A stretch of DNA of 64,000 nucleotides, taken from CAYNVQ01 sp964400735 (GTDB taxonomy: Bacteria; Acidobacteriota; Aminicenantia; Aminicenantales; Aminicenantaceae). Of the stretch, positions 26,012 to 34,766 are shown one piece after another. The stretch lies in NCBI GenBank assembly GCA_964400735.1, contig CAYNVQ010000005.1:186001-250000 (forward strand), given 5' to 3'. Every line of letters starts with the position of its first letter. Position 1 is the stretch's first letter. The notes under the pieces are model-generated. The model did no database searches. It was given only the letters and a program-made list of their open reading frames with translations, and was not told where the DNA came from. A program made the translations under genes and the position numbers.

Positions 26012-29000
26012 AAATCTTTGTCGAACGGCCGATCGCCACAGCCATGGTTTTCATGGCCCTCCTCGTTCTGGGCGTCTATTCATTCTTGAACCTGCCTCTC
26101 GAACTTGCGCCAAAAGAAGAATTCCCCGAGCTGAATGTCACGACGCTCTGGTCCGGGGTACCGCCCGAGGTCATCCAAACCGAGATCACGGCTCCTCTGG
26201 AAGAAAAGGTCTCCACGGTCAAGGGAATACGCAAGATCTATTCCGAGTCGCAAACAGGTCGGTCGAGGATTACCCTGGAATTCGAAGAAAAGACCAATAT
26301 GGAGTTCGCGCATTTGGCGTTGAGGGAAAAAATTTCAGAGCTCAGAGACGTTCTGCCCTATGGCATTCGGCCGAACGTCGAACCTTTTGTTCCCGAGGAG
26401 TTCCGGGAGGAAGCTTTTCTGGAATACACCATTTCAGGGGATTATTCGCTCCAGAAGCTGAGAGAGTATCTCAAGGACCGTATCGAGATCGGGATAGGCT
26501 CCATCAAAGGAGTCGCCGACGTGAGGGTAACCGGCGGTTCTGACCCGGAAATCAAGATCACCCTCGATAAAGATATGCTCGAGGCTTTCGGAATTTCGCC
26601 TTTCACAGTTTACGGACGTGTCCGGGAACGAACCGAAATATATCCGGCGGGAAGGGTCCAGAAAGGAAGTCAGGAATATATTTTCAAGGTCTCCAATCCC
26701 ATCAACAGCATCCGCGAATTGGGGGAAATTATCATCGCCTATTCAGGAGAAAACCCCATAAAATTGAAGGACGTGGCTGACATTGTCCCTTCCTTTCAGG
26801 AGGTGCAGGCGATCAACAGGATCAACGGCCAGCCCACCATCCGGATGACCGTCTACAAGGCCCCGGGAACGAGCACCTTGAAGGTGGCCAAAGCGGTGAA
26901 GACCAAGCTGGAGGAAATCAAAAAGGAATTGCCGAGGGACCTGGTTTTCCGGATGGTGAACGACGAAGGAGAGAAGATAGGGAAGGGATTGCGGGAGCTT
27001 TACCTTTTGGTGGGCATCATCGTGGCGGTGATCTTTATCCTGGTGTTCATGGTCCTCAGGAGTTTCAACCCCTCGATTCTCGTTCTCTCCTCCATCGCCT
27101 TTTCCGTCCTTATCACTTTCAACCTAATCTATTTTTTCAAGATTTCCCTGAACATGTTCACCTTAGGAGGGCTGGCCCTCGGATTCGGCCTGTTCGTGGA
27201 CAACTCAATCGTGGTCTTCGAGAATGTCCTGCGCTTAAGAGAAAGGGGGATCCCTCCGGTCAAGGCGGCGATTCAAGGAGCCAGAGAGGTTTTTCTTCCC
27301 GTTTTGGCTGCCACCCTGACCACCATGAGCGTTTTTTTCTCGTTCGTTTATTTTACCGGGCGTATGAAGATCTATTATCTTCCCCTGGCCATCGTTATCA
27401 CCTCCGCCTTGTCGGCGTCGCTCCTGGTTTCTTTCTCCTTGATCCCGGCCTTGAGTCCCCGATTGCTGAAGAAAAAAAGAGAAAAAAAAGAGGAAAAAAT
27501 CCGGAATTCCTACATGAAATTCCTCAAGTTTCTCCTCCGCCATCCGCTGGAAGTCATCCTCGTCATCGCGGCCATTTTTTTCGGAGCCTACAAGTGGTTC
27601 CGTTCTGAGGTGACCATCGGGCCTTTTTTTTCCTGGCAGTACCAGCAGATGCTCTCTGTCCGGGTGACCATGCCTCCCGGGACTCCCATAGAGGAGACGG
27701 ATAAGGTGATGGTGAAGTTCGAAGAGAAGGTTATGGCCAAGTCGTACGAGAAGGAGATGAACACCATCGTTTATCCGGAGGTGGCTTATATTTCCATAAA
27801 ATTCCCGCCCGAGATCGAGTTTTCCTACCGGCCTTATGTTTTGAAGGAGGAGCTGATTCAGTTGGCCACCAACTTTGCCGGAATCAGCATAGGGGTTTCG
27901 GGCTTCGACCCTCAGGGATACTACTCTTCCATGGGATCCACCACCTACTATGACTCCAGGATAAAGTTTTACGGATACAATCTGAAAAAGCTCAAGGAGA
28001 TCACCTCCAACCTCGAGCGGACTTTGAAGAGAAATCCCCGTATCAAGGACGTTTTAATCACATCGGGCCGCTTTGGTTGGTGGAGGCTGGAATCCTATGC
28101 CTATGTGCTGAAGGTCGACAAGGAAAAACTCAGAAGGTACAACATCAATCCACAGTCTCTCTACTACCATCTTCAAGTTTTGATGGCCGGAAGACTGGAT
28201 ATTCCTCTCAAGGCCATTATCCAAGGAAAGGAACTGGATCTGTCCATAAAATTTCCCGAGGCAGCCCTGATGGATCTCAAGGGCCTTCAGGAAGAAATGA
28301 TCCAGACTCAGGCAGGCGAGTTCCTGCGGCTGAAGGAAATCACCACACTGGAGGAATGGCCGATCGCCGGGTCCATCGACAGGGAAGACCAGCAGTTCCA
28401 GCAGACCATCATGTGGGAATTCAGGGGGCCGAGTAAGGCGGCCGAACGCTATAAGGAGGCTATTTTCGACAAACTTTCACTGCCTCCCGGTTTCTCGGCC
28501 ACCCTGGAGGGCTATGACTGGAGGATGACAGAGGAGGAAAAGGCCGAGATCAAGTTCGCCATCATCCTTTCTCTGGTTATCATCTTCATGATTCTGGCTG
28601 CCCTTTACGAGAGCCTCATCCAACCCTTTTTCATTCTGCTGGCTGTGCCCCTGGCCTTGATCGGGGTCTTCGTGGCCTTTGTCATTGCCGACTTTCCGTT
28701 CGACTCTCCGGCCTACATAGGGGTTATTCTGCTGGGCGGGATCGTGGTCAACAACTCCATCCTTCTGGTGGACCATATCAATTTGAAGAGGAAGGAGGGA
28801 CTGGGAGTGCTGGATGCGGTTCTGATCGGAGCCAAGGAGAGAATCCGGCCGATCTTCATGACCACCAGCACCACAGTTCTTGGCATGTTGCCCTTAGTTC
28901 TTATCCAGCTTGAGGTCCAAAGGCAGAGGCTGTGGTCATCGCTCGCTCTCTCGGCTGTGGGCGGTCTGGTCAGTTCCACCATTTTTATCCTGATCATCAT

Positions 29001-29088
29001 CCCCATCTTCTATTTTTACGGCGACCGCATCCGCCATTTTGCCTCCCAAAAAATCAACGAATTCCGGAATGCCTGGAAGAGCTTCTAA
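26008..29088 (+). CDS. RND-family efflux transporter, second of a pair
   Basis: 1026 aa, complete AcrB-like layout (MKIFVERPIATAMVFMALLV at the N terminus, porter motifs, final helices IFILIIIPIFYFYG). TM4 reads GFGLFVDNSIVVFEN and TM10 reads GGIVVNNSILLVDH, so the canonical Asp-Asp/Lys relay is reduced, even more than in its partner. The pair resembles MdtB/MdtC-like organisation where two different RND subunits form one heterotrimer; that is inference from coupling and divergence. Substrate unknown. Confidence 0.93.
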   Translation: MKIFVERPIATAMVFMALLVLGVYSFLNLPLELAPKEEFPELNVTTLWSGVPPEVIQTEITAPLEEKVSTVKGIRKIYSESQTGRSRITLEFEEKTNMEFAHLALREKISELRDVLPYGIRPNVEPFVPEEFREEAFLEYTISGDYSLQKLREYLKDRIEIGIGSIKGVADVRVTGGSDPEIKITLDKDMLEAFGISPFTVYGRVRERTEIYPAGRVQKGSQEYIFKVSNPINSIRELGEIIIAYSGENPIKLKDVADIVPSFQEVQAINRINGQPTIRMTVYKAPGTSTLKVAKAVKTKLEEIKKELPRDLVFRMVNDEGEKIGKGLRELYLLVGIIVAVIFILVFMVLRSFNPSILVLSSIAFSVLITFNLIYFFKISLNMFTLGGLALGFGLFVDNSIVVFENVLRLRERGIPPVKAAIQGAREVFLPVLAATLTTMSVFFSFVYFTGRMKIYYLPLAIVITSALSASLLVSFSLIPALSPRLLKKKREKKEEKIRNSYMKFLKFLLRHPLEVILVIAAIFFGAYKWFRSEVTIGPFFSWQYQQMLSVRVTMPPGTPIEETDKVMVKFEEKVMAKSYEKEMNTIVYPEVAYISIKFPPEIEFSYRPYVLKEELIQLATNFAGISIGVSGFDPQGYYSSMGSTTYYDSRIKFYGYNLKKLKEITSNLERTLKRNPRIKDVLITSGRFGWWRLESYAYVLKVDKEKLRRYNINPQSLYYHLQVLMAGRLDIPLKAIIQGKELDLSIKFPEAALMDLKGLQEEMIQTQAGEFLRLKEITTLEEWPIAGSIDREDQQFQQTIMWEFRGPSKAAERYKEAIFDKLSLPPGFSATLEGYDWRMTEEEKAEIKFAIILSLVIIFMILAALYESLIQPFFILLAVPLALIGVFVAFVIADFPFDSPAYIGVILLGGIVVNNSILLVDHINLKRKEGLGVLDAVLIGAKERIRPIFMTTSTTVLGMLPLVLIQLEVQRQRLWSSLALSAVGGLVSSTIFILIIIPIFYFYGDRIRHFASQKINEFRNAWKSF

Positions 29089-29518
29089 ACTTGAATGGCT
29101 CTCTTCACTTTTATTTGTCCATCAGGCATGTCCTCCGCTTCAGTTCGGATTTTTAACGCCATTCCCTCACCGCTCTTCTCAGCGGCTGCGGAACTCCGCA
29201 ACAAAACTTATTTCTATGGAACTTAAGCCATGTTAATCCCAATCCCACCCCTTTGGCGTTGTCGTGCTCAATACATCCTCGCCGATAATATGGGGACGTC
29301 CCATTTGGAGACACCCTATATTTCTGAATGGGTCTTTTATTAAAATAGATTATAGAGTGTCCCTGAATGGAATGTCCCCAATTGTTACCTTCGAAGAGCG
29401 ATGAGGGAAGGCTAAATCCTCAGATTTCGCTTTTGACATGCCTGATGTCTTTCATCTTACATCTTGCCCACACAACATGGAAAATAATCACTTTAGTTAA
29501 AAAATCTTTTGGTTTTTG
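29089..29518. other. non-coding gap after the RND pair
   Basis: 430 bases between convergent genes. It holds one dispersed hairpin element (29291-29380, listed separately). A stretch near 29155-29215 (GCCATTCCCTCACCGCTCTT) resembles one near 32543 (GCCATTCCATCACCGTCCAT). No gene was seen. Confidence 0.5.
29291..29380. repeat. GGGGACGTCCC-type dispersed hairpin element
   Basis: The left arm TGGGGACGTCCCATTTGGAG plus ACACCCTATA is complementary, with a few mismatches, to the right arm TATAGAGTGTCCCTGAATGG plus AATGTCCCCA. Arms are 30 bases with about 30 bases between. Best-conserved copy of the family in this window. Confidence 0.65.
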
Positions 29519-29938
29519 TTAAAACTTCTGTTTAAGGGCTTGTAGCAGATAGTATATGAACGGGGACATCCAATAGAGAAAAAATAATCCGATAAGAGCG
29601 AATATAATCCACCACACCGTCTTTATCACCAGGTCGAGCCTCTTTTCTGATTTCAACTCCCTCAATTTCTTTTGGGTCAGCCATCGCTCCATCTTTTCGG
29701 TCATTCCGGGCTTGGGGATGATGATTGATTCCTTTAAATAGTTCTCTCTTTCCCGGTGTCTGTCGATCAAGACTATCCCGATAAAAGAGAGAACAACACC
29801 CATGACTGCGCCGAATATCAAACCGACCACTGACCCGCGCTTGAATCCTATGATCATGAAGAGGGCGCTGAGCAAAGCAAATGAAGCTAAATATTTCGGG
29901 TCCTTTAATTTCTCGAGAGGGTTCTCTAAATCATCCAT
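29519..29938 (-). CDS. small membrane protein of unknown function
   Basis: 139 aa. Two hydrophobic helices (about residues 19-32 and 36-58: SVVGLIFGAVMGVVLSFIGI) are followed by a charged cytoplasmic-looking loop and a C-terminal helix (TVWWIIFALIGLFFLYWMSP). I do not recognise a family. It reads in the same direction as the propeller gene at 29999, whose end is about 60 bases upstream, so co-transcription is possible. Confidence 0.6.
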   Translation of the reverse strand: MDDLENPLEKLKDPKYLASFALLSALFMIIGFKRGSVVGLIFGAVMGVVLSFIGIVLIDRHRERENYLKESIIIPKPGMTEKMERWLTQKKLRELKSEKRLDLVIKTVWWIIFALIGLFFLYWMSPFIYYLLQALKQKF

Positions 29939-29998
29939 AGCTGGATATTAGCTTATTGTTTTGCTATTGCCACAAAACTTTTGATCAAAAAATCAGCC

Positions 29999-31061
29999 TT
30001 TATTCAAGCACCTTGTATTTGACGATGCTGATATTGCCTTCCTCATCCTGCTCTCTCACAAATAAGAAATTTTCTTCCGTGGCTATAACCGTGCCGTTCA
30101 CATTCACCCAGAAACAATCGATGTATCTGCCTTCCTTATCGAAGAAGTCGAACATCATTCCTTTGTCTTCGTCTTTGGTAGAGGTCCAGACGAGAACACC
30201 GTCTTTGAAAGAGTAAAGGTATGTGATGTCGTCTACGTACTTCCTTTCTGGAATTTTAAGGGCTGGTCTTCCAGGGATAGGCTCTCTTTTAGGGGGCTTA
30301 ACTCGGGTGTATTTCCGGCTGAATTTTCTTGTTGTTTCCCCTTTGTCCAGATCCAATTCGGTGATCATGTACTCATCGGGGTTGCTCGTGAAACAGGATC
30401 GTCCGTATGCGCTCATGATCGTATTGGAGCTCCCCCAGCTCATTATAAAATTTTCTCCTTGATAGGCTTTATCAACCGCACAGGGGTATTCATGGATGAC
30501 TTTTTCGTCTTTGGACAAAATAACTATATCCGTGGGGATATCGATGAAATTGCCGGCCCGCTCTTCTTCCTCAGGGAAATTCATTTTTGTAAAGACAAAA
30601 TAATCATCAAACATCCCGAGGAGAATACCGTAGCGGTCGGTGAACCTGAATTCTTCGATAACGTTTCCTTCCTGGTCCAAGACGAGCATTTTCGAATTCC
30701 CCGGATCATAAATATAAATATGGCCTTTATGAAGAATGTATCTTGAGAACATTTGAATTTCACCAGGCCCCTGGCCTTTCTTTAACAGATTTTTGATAAA
30801 TAAGCCATCAGGATTGAATTTCAGGAACTGGTCTGCATCATACAGGAATAGACTGCCGTCATCGGCAACTTGCAGCAGTCTAGGCCTCTTGAAGAAAAAT
30901 TCTCCGCCTTCGTCCGTGATCCGAAGTATCTCTTCCAGTTCCAGAATCCGGCCTGCATTGGGATTCTCCGGTTTTTCCGGATTCTCGACGATAACCTGTG
31001 AAAATGAAAAAAAAGAGCTAAACAACGCAATCAAGGCCAACATAGTTATCAAGTTTTTCAT
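29999..31061 (-). CDS. 6-bladed beta-propeller protein, exported (copy 2)
   Basis: 353 aa from the ATG at 31061, which follows a GGGGGG tract; an in-frame extension of ten codons upstream lacks support. The signal peptide (LIALFSSFFSFSQ) is followed by VIVENPEKPENPNAGRILEL and propeller repeats such as VADDGSLFLYDADQFLKFNP, KKGQGPGEIQMFSRYI and IYDPGNSKMLVLDQEGNVIE. It is a clear paralogue of the protein at 54422 (same ENPE-P motif after the signal, same EGNxx...C-terminus SDEEGN/QDEEGN) and more distantly of 19637. The stop lies near 30000. Ligand unknown. Confidence 0.85.
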
Positions 31062-31147
31062 TCTATTCCCCCCATATTTTGAGATATACATATATAGGTG
31101 AGGTATTTTTAGGTGCGGTGATGTTTAGGACGCACAACTTCAGGCTT

Positions 31148-31243
31148 TCAGTTCAGGTTTGAGATGAGAAAAAGGCTCAAAGCTATGATCAAAACCAAAA
31201 CGAAAAGGATGAAACCAAAAATAGCCCAAAATGATTTTTTCAT
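31148..31243 (-). CDS. possible 31-aa single-helix membrane protein
   Basis: The minus strand encodes MKKSFWAIFGFILFVLVLII and then ALSLFLISNLN before a TGA. It is one almost uninterrupted hydrophobic helix with a basic N terminus. GAGG and AGAGGG lie just upstream of the ATG. It is divergent from the lyase gene at 31356. Function unknown; a chance open frame cannot be excluded. Confidence 0.45.
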   Translation of the reverse strand: MKKSFWAIFGFILFVLVLIIALSLFLISNLN

Positions 31244-31355
31244 CGGCCCTCTGCCTCTGATCTAAAATTTAAGCCATGGGTTCGAAAAAGTCAACATATG
31301 ATAGTTTTTGATTTGGAAGGATTTCTGGTATAAAATTTTGATTTTGGAGGTCAAC

Positions 31356-32441
31356 ATGGCATCCAGATTCGTTGCCGGAATAAAAGAAAAAATCCATAAA
31401 TTCCCGAAAAAAGACCTGATTCATCTGCCCACACCTTTCATGAAATTGGAGAATCTAAGCAAAGAACTTGGCGGACCGAACATATACGTCAAACGGGATG
31501 ACCTGACCGGACTGGCCTTTGGGGGGAATAAGTCGCGCAAATTGGAATACATCATCCAGGACATCCTGGACAAGAAGGCCGATACGGTCATCACCTGGGC
31601 GGGACTGCAGTCGAACTGGTGTCTCCAGACAGCGGCTGCAGCCCGTAAGTTCGGGATCACACCGATTCTCGTTCTATTCAATGTCTATGACCTTCCCTCT
31701 GAATATGACGGTAATCTCCTTCTCGATTTCATACTGGAGGCCGATATCAAGACCCGGGAATTGGGAAAAGGCTCGATCATCCATCTCGAAGATGTCGACG
31801 AGATACTGGAGGAGGCGGCAATAGAGGCGAAGGAATGGGGACATACCCCCTACATAGCACCCATAGGAGGGTCTGCTGTCGGAGGATCCATGGAACGGCC
31901 GCTGGGAGCTATCAGCTACGTAAAGGCCTTTTTCGAGACCGTCGAACAAGCACAGCGTTTGGGAATCGATATCGATTATATGATACACGCCTCAGGCTCG
32001 GGGGGAACGCAGGCCGGACTGGCTGTCGGAGCCAAAGCGTGGAGTGAGAGAATCAAGATTCTGGGCGTCAGTGTCTCGGAGGTTAAAGGGCCCTATCAGG
32101 AACTGGTCCTTGATATCGCCAGAGACACGGTGAAAGCTTTGGAACAGGATCTCGACCTGACCGAAGAGGACATCGTCATCTTTGATGAATATATCAGAGA
32201 AGGTTACGGGGAGGTCAACCGGGAAGTGGCTGAGGCCATTCGGCTAATGAGCAAAAAAGAAGGGATTTTTCTCGATCCGGTTTATACCGGAAAGGCCATG
32301 GTCGCTCTGATGGACTTGGTTAAGAAAGGCTATTTCCAGAAAGAAGACAATATCGTTTTCTTCCATACCGGCGGGATCGCTGCCCTTTTTCCGAACAAGG
32401 CGAAGCTGAGCCGATTCCTCGGCCGCCAGGAAGGAAGCTGA
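31356..32441 (+). CDS. PLP-dependent D-cysteine desulfhydrase / ACC deaminase family protein
   Basis: 361 aa, fold-type-II PLP enzyme. VKRDDLTGLAFGGNKSRKLE holds the PLP lysine. The following substrate loop reads LQSNWCLQTAAAA, where D-cysteine desulfhydrases and ACC deaminases usually have SNH or SNQ and R-Q-T/V. The phosphate loop is SGSGGTQAG and the C-terminal FFHTGG is normal. ATG at 31356 has GGAGGT; the in-frame upstream start is rejected. The family breaks D-cysteine or related amino acids to keto acid, ammonia and sulfide. The altered loop makes the substrate uncertain. Confidence 0.85.
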   Translation: MASRFVAGIKEKIHKFPKKDLIHLPTPFMKLENLSKELGGPNIYVKRDDLTGLAFGGNKSRKLEYIIQDILDKKADTVITWAGLQSNWCLQTAAAARKFGITPILVLFNVYDLPSEYDGNLLLDFILEADIKTRELGKGSIIHLEDVDEILEEAAIEAKEWGHTPYIAPIGGSAVGGSMERPLGAISYVKAFFETVEQAQRLGIDIDYMIHASGSGGTQAGLAVGAKAWSERIKILGVSVSEVKGPYQELVLDIARDTVKALEQDLDLTEEDIVIFDEYIREGYGEVNREVAEAIRLMSKKEGIFLDPVYTGKAMVALMDLVKKGYFQKEDNIVFFHTGGIAALFPNKAKLSRFLGRQEGS

Positions 32442-32719
32442 AGGACAGGTTCAAGAATTAGAGGTTGTCCCAAACTGAAGAGAATGACGCATAGCTCAAA
32501 ATTGAGGGGAAATGTCTTCGCTCTTGTTCATTTTTTTTGCGCCATTCCATCACCGTCCATCTCGGCGCCTGCGGATCTGCACAAGTTAAATCCATTCACT
32601 GGACCTTTATCCATGTATTTGTATTTAATTTCCCATCATTTGGGAACAAAACCAAGAATTAACATCGAATCCATTCAAAATTGGGAAAAACCGATAAGAT
32701 TTACAGAGGAGGTATTGCC

Positions 32720-32851
32720 ATGAAAAAAGCAGCGTTAAAAAGAACCGGAGCCCGGACCGTCTCCTGCGAGACCGATGATTGTATCGTGGGCTATAAGTTG
32801 TTCAGAGCCCTAGTCGCTTTGGCCCGTTACGTTAGGTTAGGAGAAGAATGA
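32720..32851 (+). CDS. 43-aa ORF translationally coupled to the threonine dehydratase gene
   Basis: MKKAALKRTGARTVSCETDD continues CIVGYKLFRALVALARYVRL-GEE. The ATG follows AGAGGAGG at good spacing, and its TGA overlaps the next gene's ATG (ATGA). I do not recognise a family. Two cysteines in CETDDC and an amphipathic C-terminal helix are visible. The strong ribosome site and coupling argue for a translated small protein or leader peptide controlling the dehydratase. The 278 bases before it hold no recognised gene. Confidence 0.55.
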   Translation: MKKAALKRTGARTVSCETDDCIVGYKLFRALVALARYVRLGEE

Positions 32852-33810
32852 TGAAGCTAAAACCTCCGTCCTTCAAGGATGTTCTGAAAGCCCGAAACCT
32901 GATCAAGGACTATCTTCCGCGCACTCCGTTGTATTCTTATCCCCAGATCAATCAGCTGCTCAACGCCAAGGTTTATATCAAGCACGAAAACTATCTCCCT
33001 ACCGGAGCCTTTAAAACCAGGGGTGGTATTAATCTTATCTATAATCTGACCCGGGAACAAAAGGAACGGGGAGTGATCACTGCATCCACCGGGAACCATG
33101 CCCTTTCGATCGTTTACGCCTCCAAGTTATTCAAGGTCCCCGTAACGATCGTCATGCCGGAAAAGTCCAATCCCTCCAAGGTCAAGGCCATCAAAAGCAT
33201 GGGGGGCAGCATTGTATTTTTCGGACGGATATTCGATGAATCCAAAGATTATGCCGAGAAACTGGCGGGGGAGAGGCAGGCCCGGTTCATCCATCCGGCC
33301 AATGAGCCCTATCTGATTGCAGGGGTCGGGACCTATGCGCTGGAAATATTCGAGGAGGTCCCCTCACTGGATATGCTTTTTGTCCCTGTGGGAGGGGGAA
33401 GCGGAGCGTCCGGCTGTTGCATCGTCAAGGAGGCAGTCAGTCCCCAGTGCGAAGTGATTGGCGTGCAGGCCGAGAAGGCCCCGGCCGGCTACCTTTCCTG
33501 GAAGAACAAAAAAATCGTCAAGGACAAGATGGAGACGGCGGCCGAAGGTTTGGCCACAGAGATCGGCTATGAGCTAACCCAGCAGGTTCTGCAGGACTAT
33601 CTCTCGGATTTTATTCTGGTCTCGGAGGAGGAGATGGTTAAGGCCATCCTCCTCATCATGGAACTCATCCGGAACATGGCCGAAGAGGCAGGAGCGTGTC
33701 CTCTGGCGGCAGCCCTCAAGATTAAGGAGAGGCTTGCCGGAAAGAGGGTCGTTCTGGTGCTTACAGGCGGAAACATCTCCATACCCCGCCTCAAACAAAT
33801 CCTAGCCTGA
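32848..33810 (+). CDS. threonine/serine dehydratase-like PLP enzyme
   Basis: 320 aa, single catalytic domain without the ACT regulatory domain of biosynthetic IlvA, as in catabolic TdcB-type dehydratases. PLP lysine in TGAFKTRGG, then TASTGNHALSIVYA, the glycine loop VPVGGGSGASG and C-terminal LTGGNIS. These enzymes deaminate threonine or serine to 2-oxobutyrate or pyruvate, which the ferredoxin oxidoreductase at 49984 could use. Starts by 4-base overlap with the 43-aa ORF; a second ATG one codon later is equally possible. Exact substrate not certain. Confidence 0.88.
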   Translation: MMKLKPPSFKDVLKARNLIKDYLPRTPLYSYPQINQLLNAKVYIKHENYLPTGAFKTRGGINLIYNLTREQKERGVITASTGNHALSIVYASKLFKVPVTIVMPEKSNPSKVKAIKSMGGSIVFFGRIFDESKDYAEKLAGERQARFIHPANEPYLIAGVGTYALEIFEEVPSLDMLFVPVGGGSGASGCCIVKEAVSPQCEVIGVQAEKAPAGYLSWKNKKIVKDKMETAAEGLATEIGYELTQQVLQDYLSDFILVSEEEMVKAILLIMELIRNMAEEAGACPLAAALKIKERLAGKRVVLVLTGGNISIPRLKQILA

Positions 33811-33818
33811 TTTCAGGT

Positions 33819-34766
33819 TCAGCGTTTGGCCGTGCTCTTCAGGTATTTCAGAAATTCCGAATCGGTGGACAGAAGCAGCCAGGTTTCCTGGTCCATAATC
33901 GTCCGATAAACCTCCAGCGTCTTCATGAACTGGTAAAATTCCGGATCCAAGTTGTAAGCCTGGGCATAGATCAGGGTGGCCTCCGCATCCGCTTTTCCCT
34001 TGATTTCCTGGGCCTGCCTGTAAGCTTCGGACTGAATTTTTTTCAGTTCCCTTTCTTTCTCACCACGTATTTCTGCGCTTCTCCCGTCACCCTCGGAACG
34101 ATATTTCGCTGCGATGCGCTGCCTCTCGGATATCATTCTTTCGAATTGTTTCTGTTGAACCTCATCGACATAATTGATTCTCATTATCTGGACGTCCTTG
34201 ATTTCAACACCGATTTCCGTGGTTTTTTGGGAGGAATTTGCCAGGATGAGCTGGGCGATTTTTTCACGGCCTGTCTGGATTTCGGGGATGGCACTGGAGA
34301 GATCGAGAATTTCGGTCTCTTCCGACACTTCGAATTGCCGGTTCGACGAGCGAACGATCTCGATGAGATCGTAGTTGGCGATCGCGTTTCGTGTTTCTCC
34401 ATCGATGATGTCATCGATTCTGGATTGAGCCCCTCTCTCATCGCGCACTCTCTGGAAAAAAACGAGCGGATCATTAATTCTCCAGCGGGCATAGGTATCG
34501 ACCCAGATGTATTTCTTGTCTTTGGTGGGGATTTCGTTGGCGTCGCCGTTCCATTCCAGCCAGCGTTTTTCGAAGAAATTGGCTTTCTGGATGAAGGGAA
34601 CTTTGAGGTGCAAGCCGGGCGATATGATGGCTCCTCCGATGGGCTCTCCGAACTGGGTGATGATGACCTGGTTCATTTCCGAGACGATGTACATGCTGTT
34701 CAAAAGAAGGATAAGCACCACGAACGCGGCACCGACTATCAGAATGGCTCGTGTTTGCTGGCTCAT
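33819..34766 (-). CDS. hflC: HflC, SPFH-domain membrane protein
   Basis: 315 aa. One N-terminal membrane helix (ILIVGAAFVVLILLLNSMYI) precedes the SPFH/band-7 domain (VITQFGEPIGG, GLHLKVPFIQ, LEWNGDANEIPTKDKKYIWV, RINDPLVFFQRV) and a helical tail with KKIQSEAYRQAQEIKGKADA. HflC with HflK forms a large periplasmic-facing cage that restrains FtsH proteolysis. The start overlaps the hflK stop by 4 bases. The usual E. coli neighbours (hfq, hflX) and ftsH are not here. Confidence 0.93.
   Translation of the reverse strand: MSQQTRAILIVGAAFVVLILLLNSMYIVSEMNQVIITQFGEPIGGAIISPGLHLKVPFIQKANFFEKRWLEWNGDANEIPTKDKKYIWVDTYARWRINDPLVFFQRVRDERGAQSRIDDIIDGETRNAIANYDLIEIVRSSNRQFEVSEETEILDLSSAIPEIQTGREKIAQLILANSSQKTTEIGVEIKDVQIMRINYVDEVQQKQFERMISERQRIAAKYRSEGDGRSAEIRGEKERELKKIQSEAYRQAQEIKGKADAEATLIYAQAYNLDPEFYQFMKTLEVYRTIMDQETWLLLSTDSEFLKYLKSTAKR

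Noticed and set aside
32484..32723. 79-aa open frame upstream of the 43-aa ORF
   Set aside because: No ribosome site and the DNA looks like a decayed repeat shared with the 29.2-kb gap.
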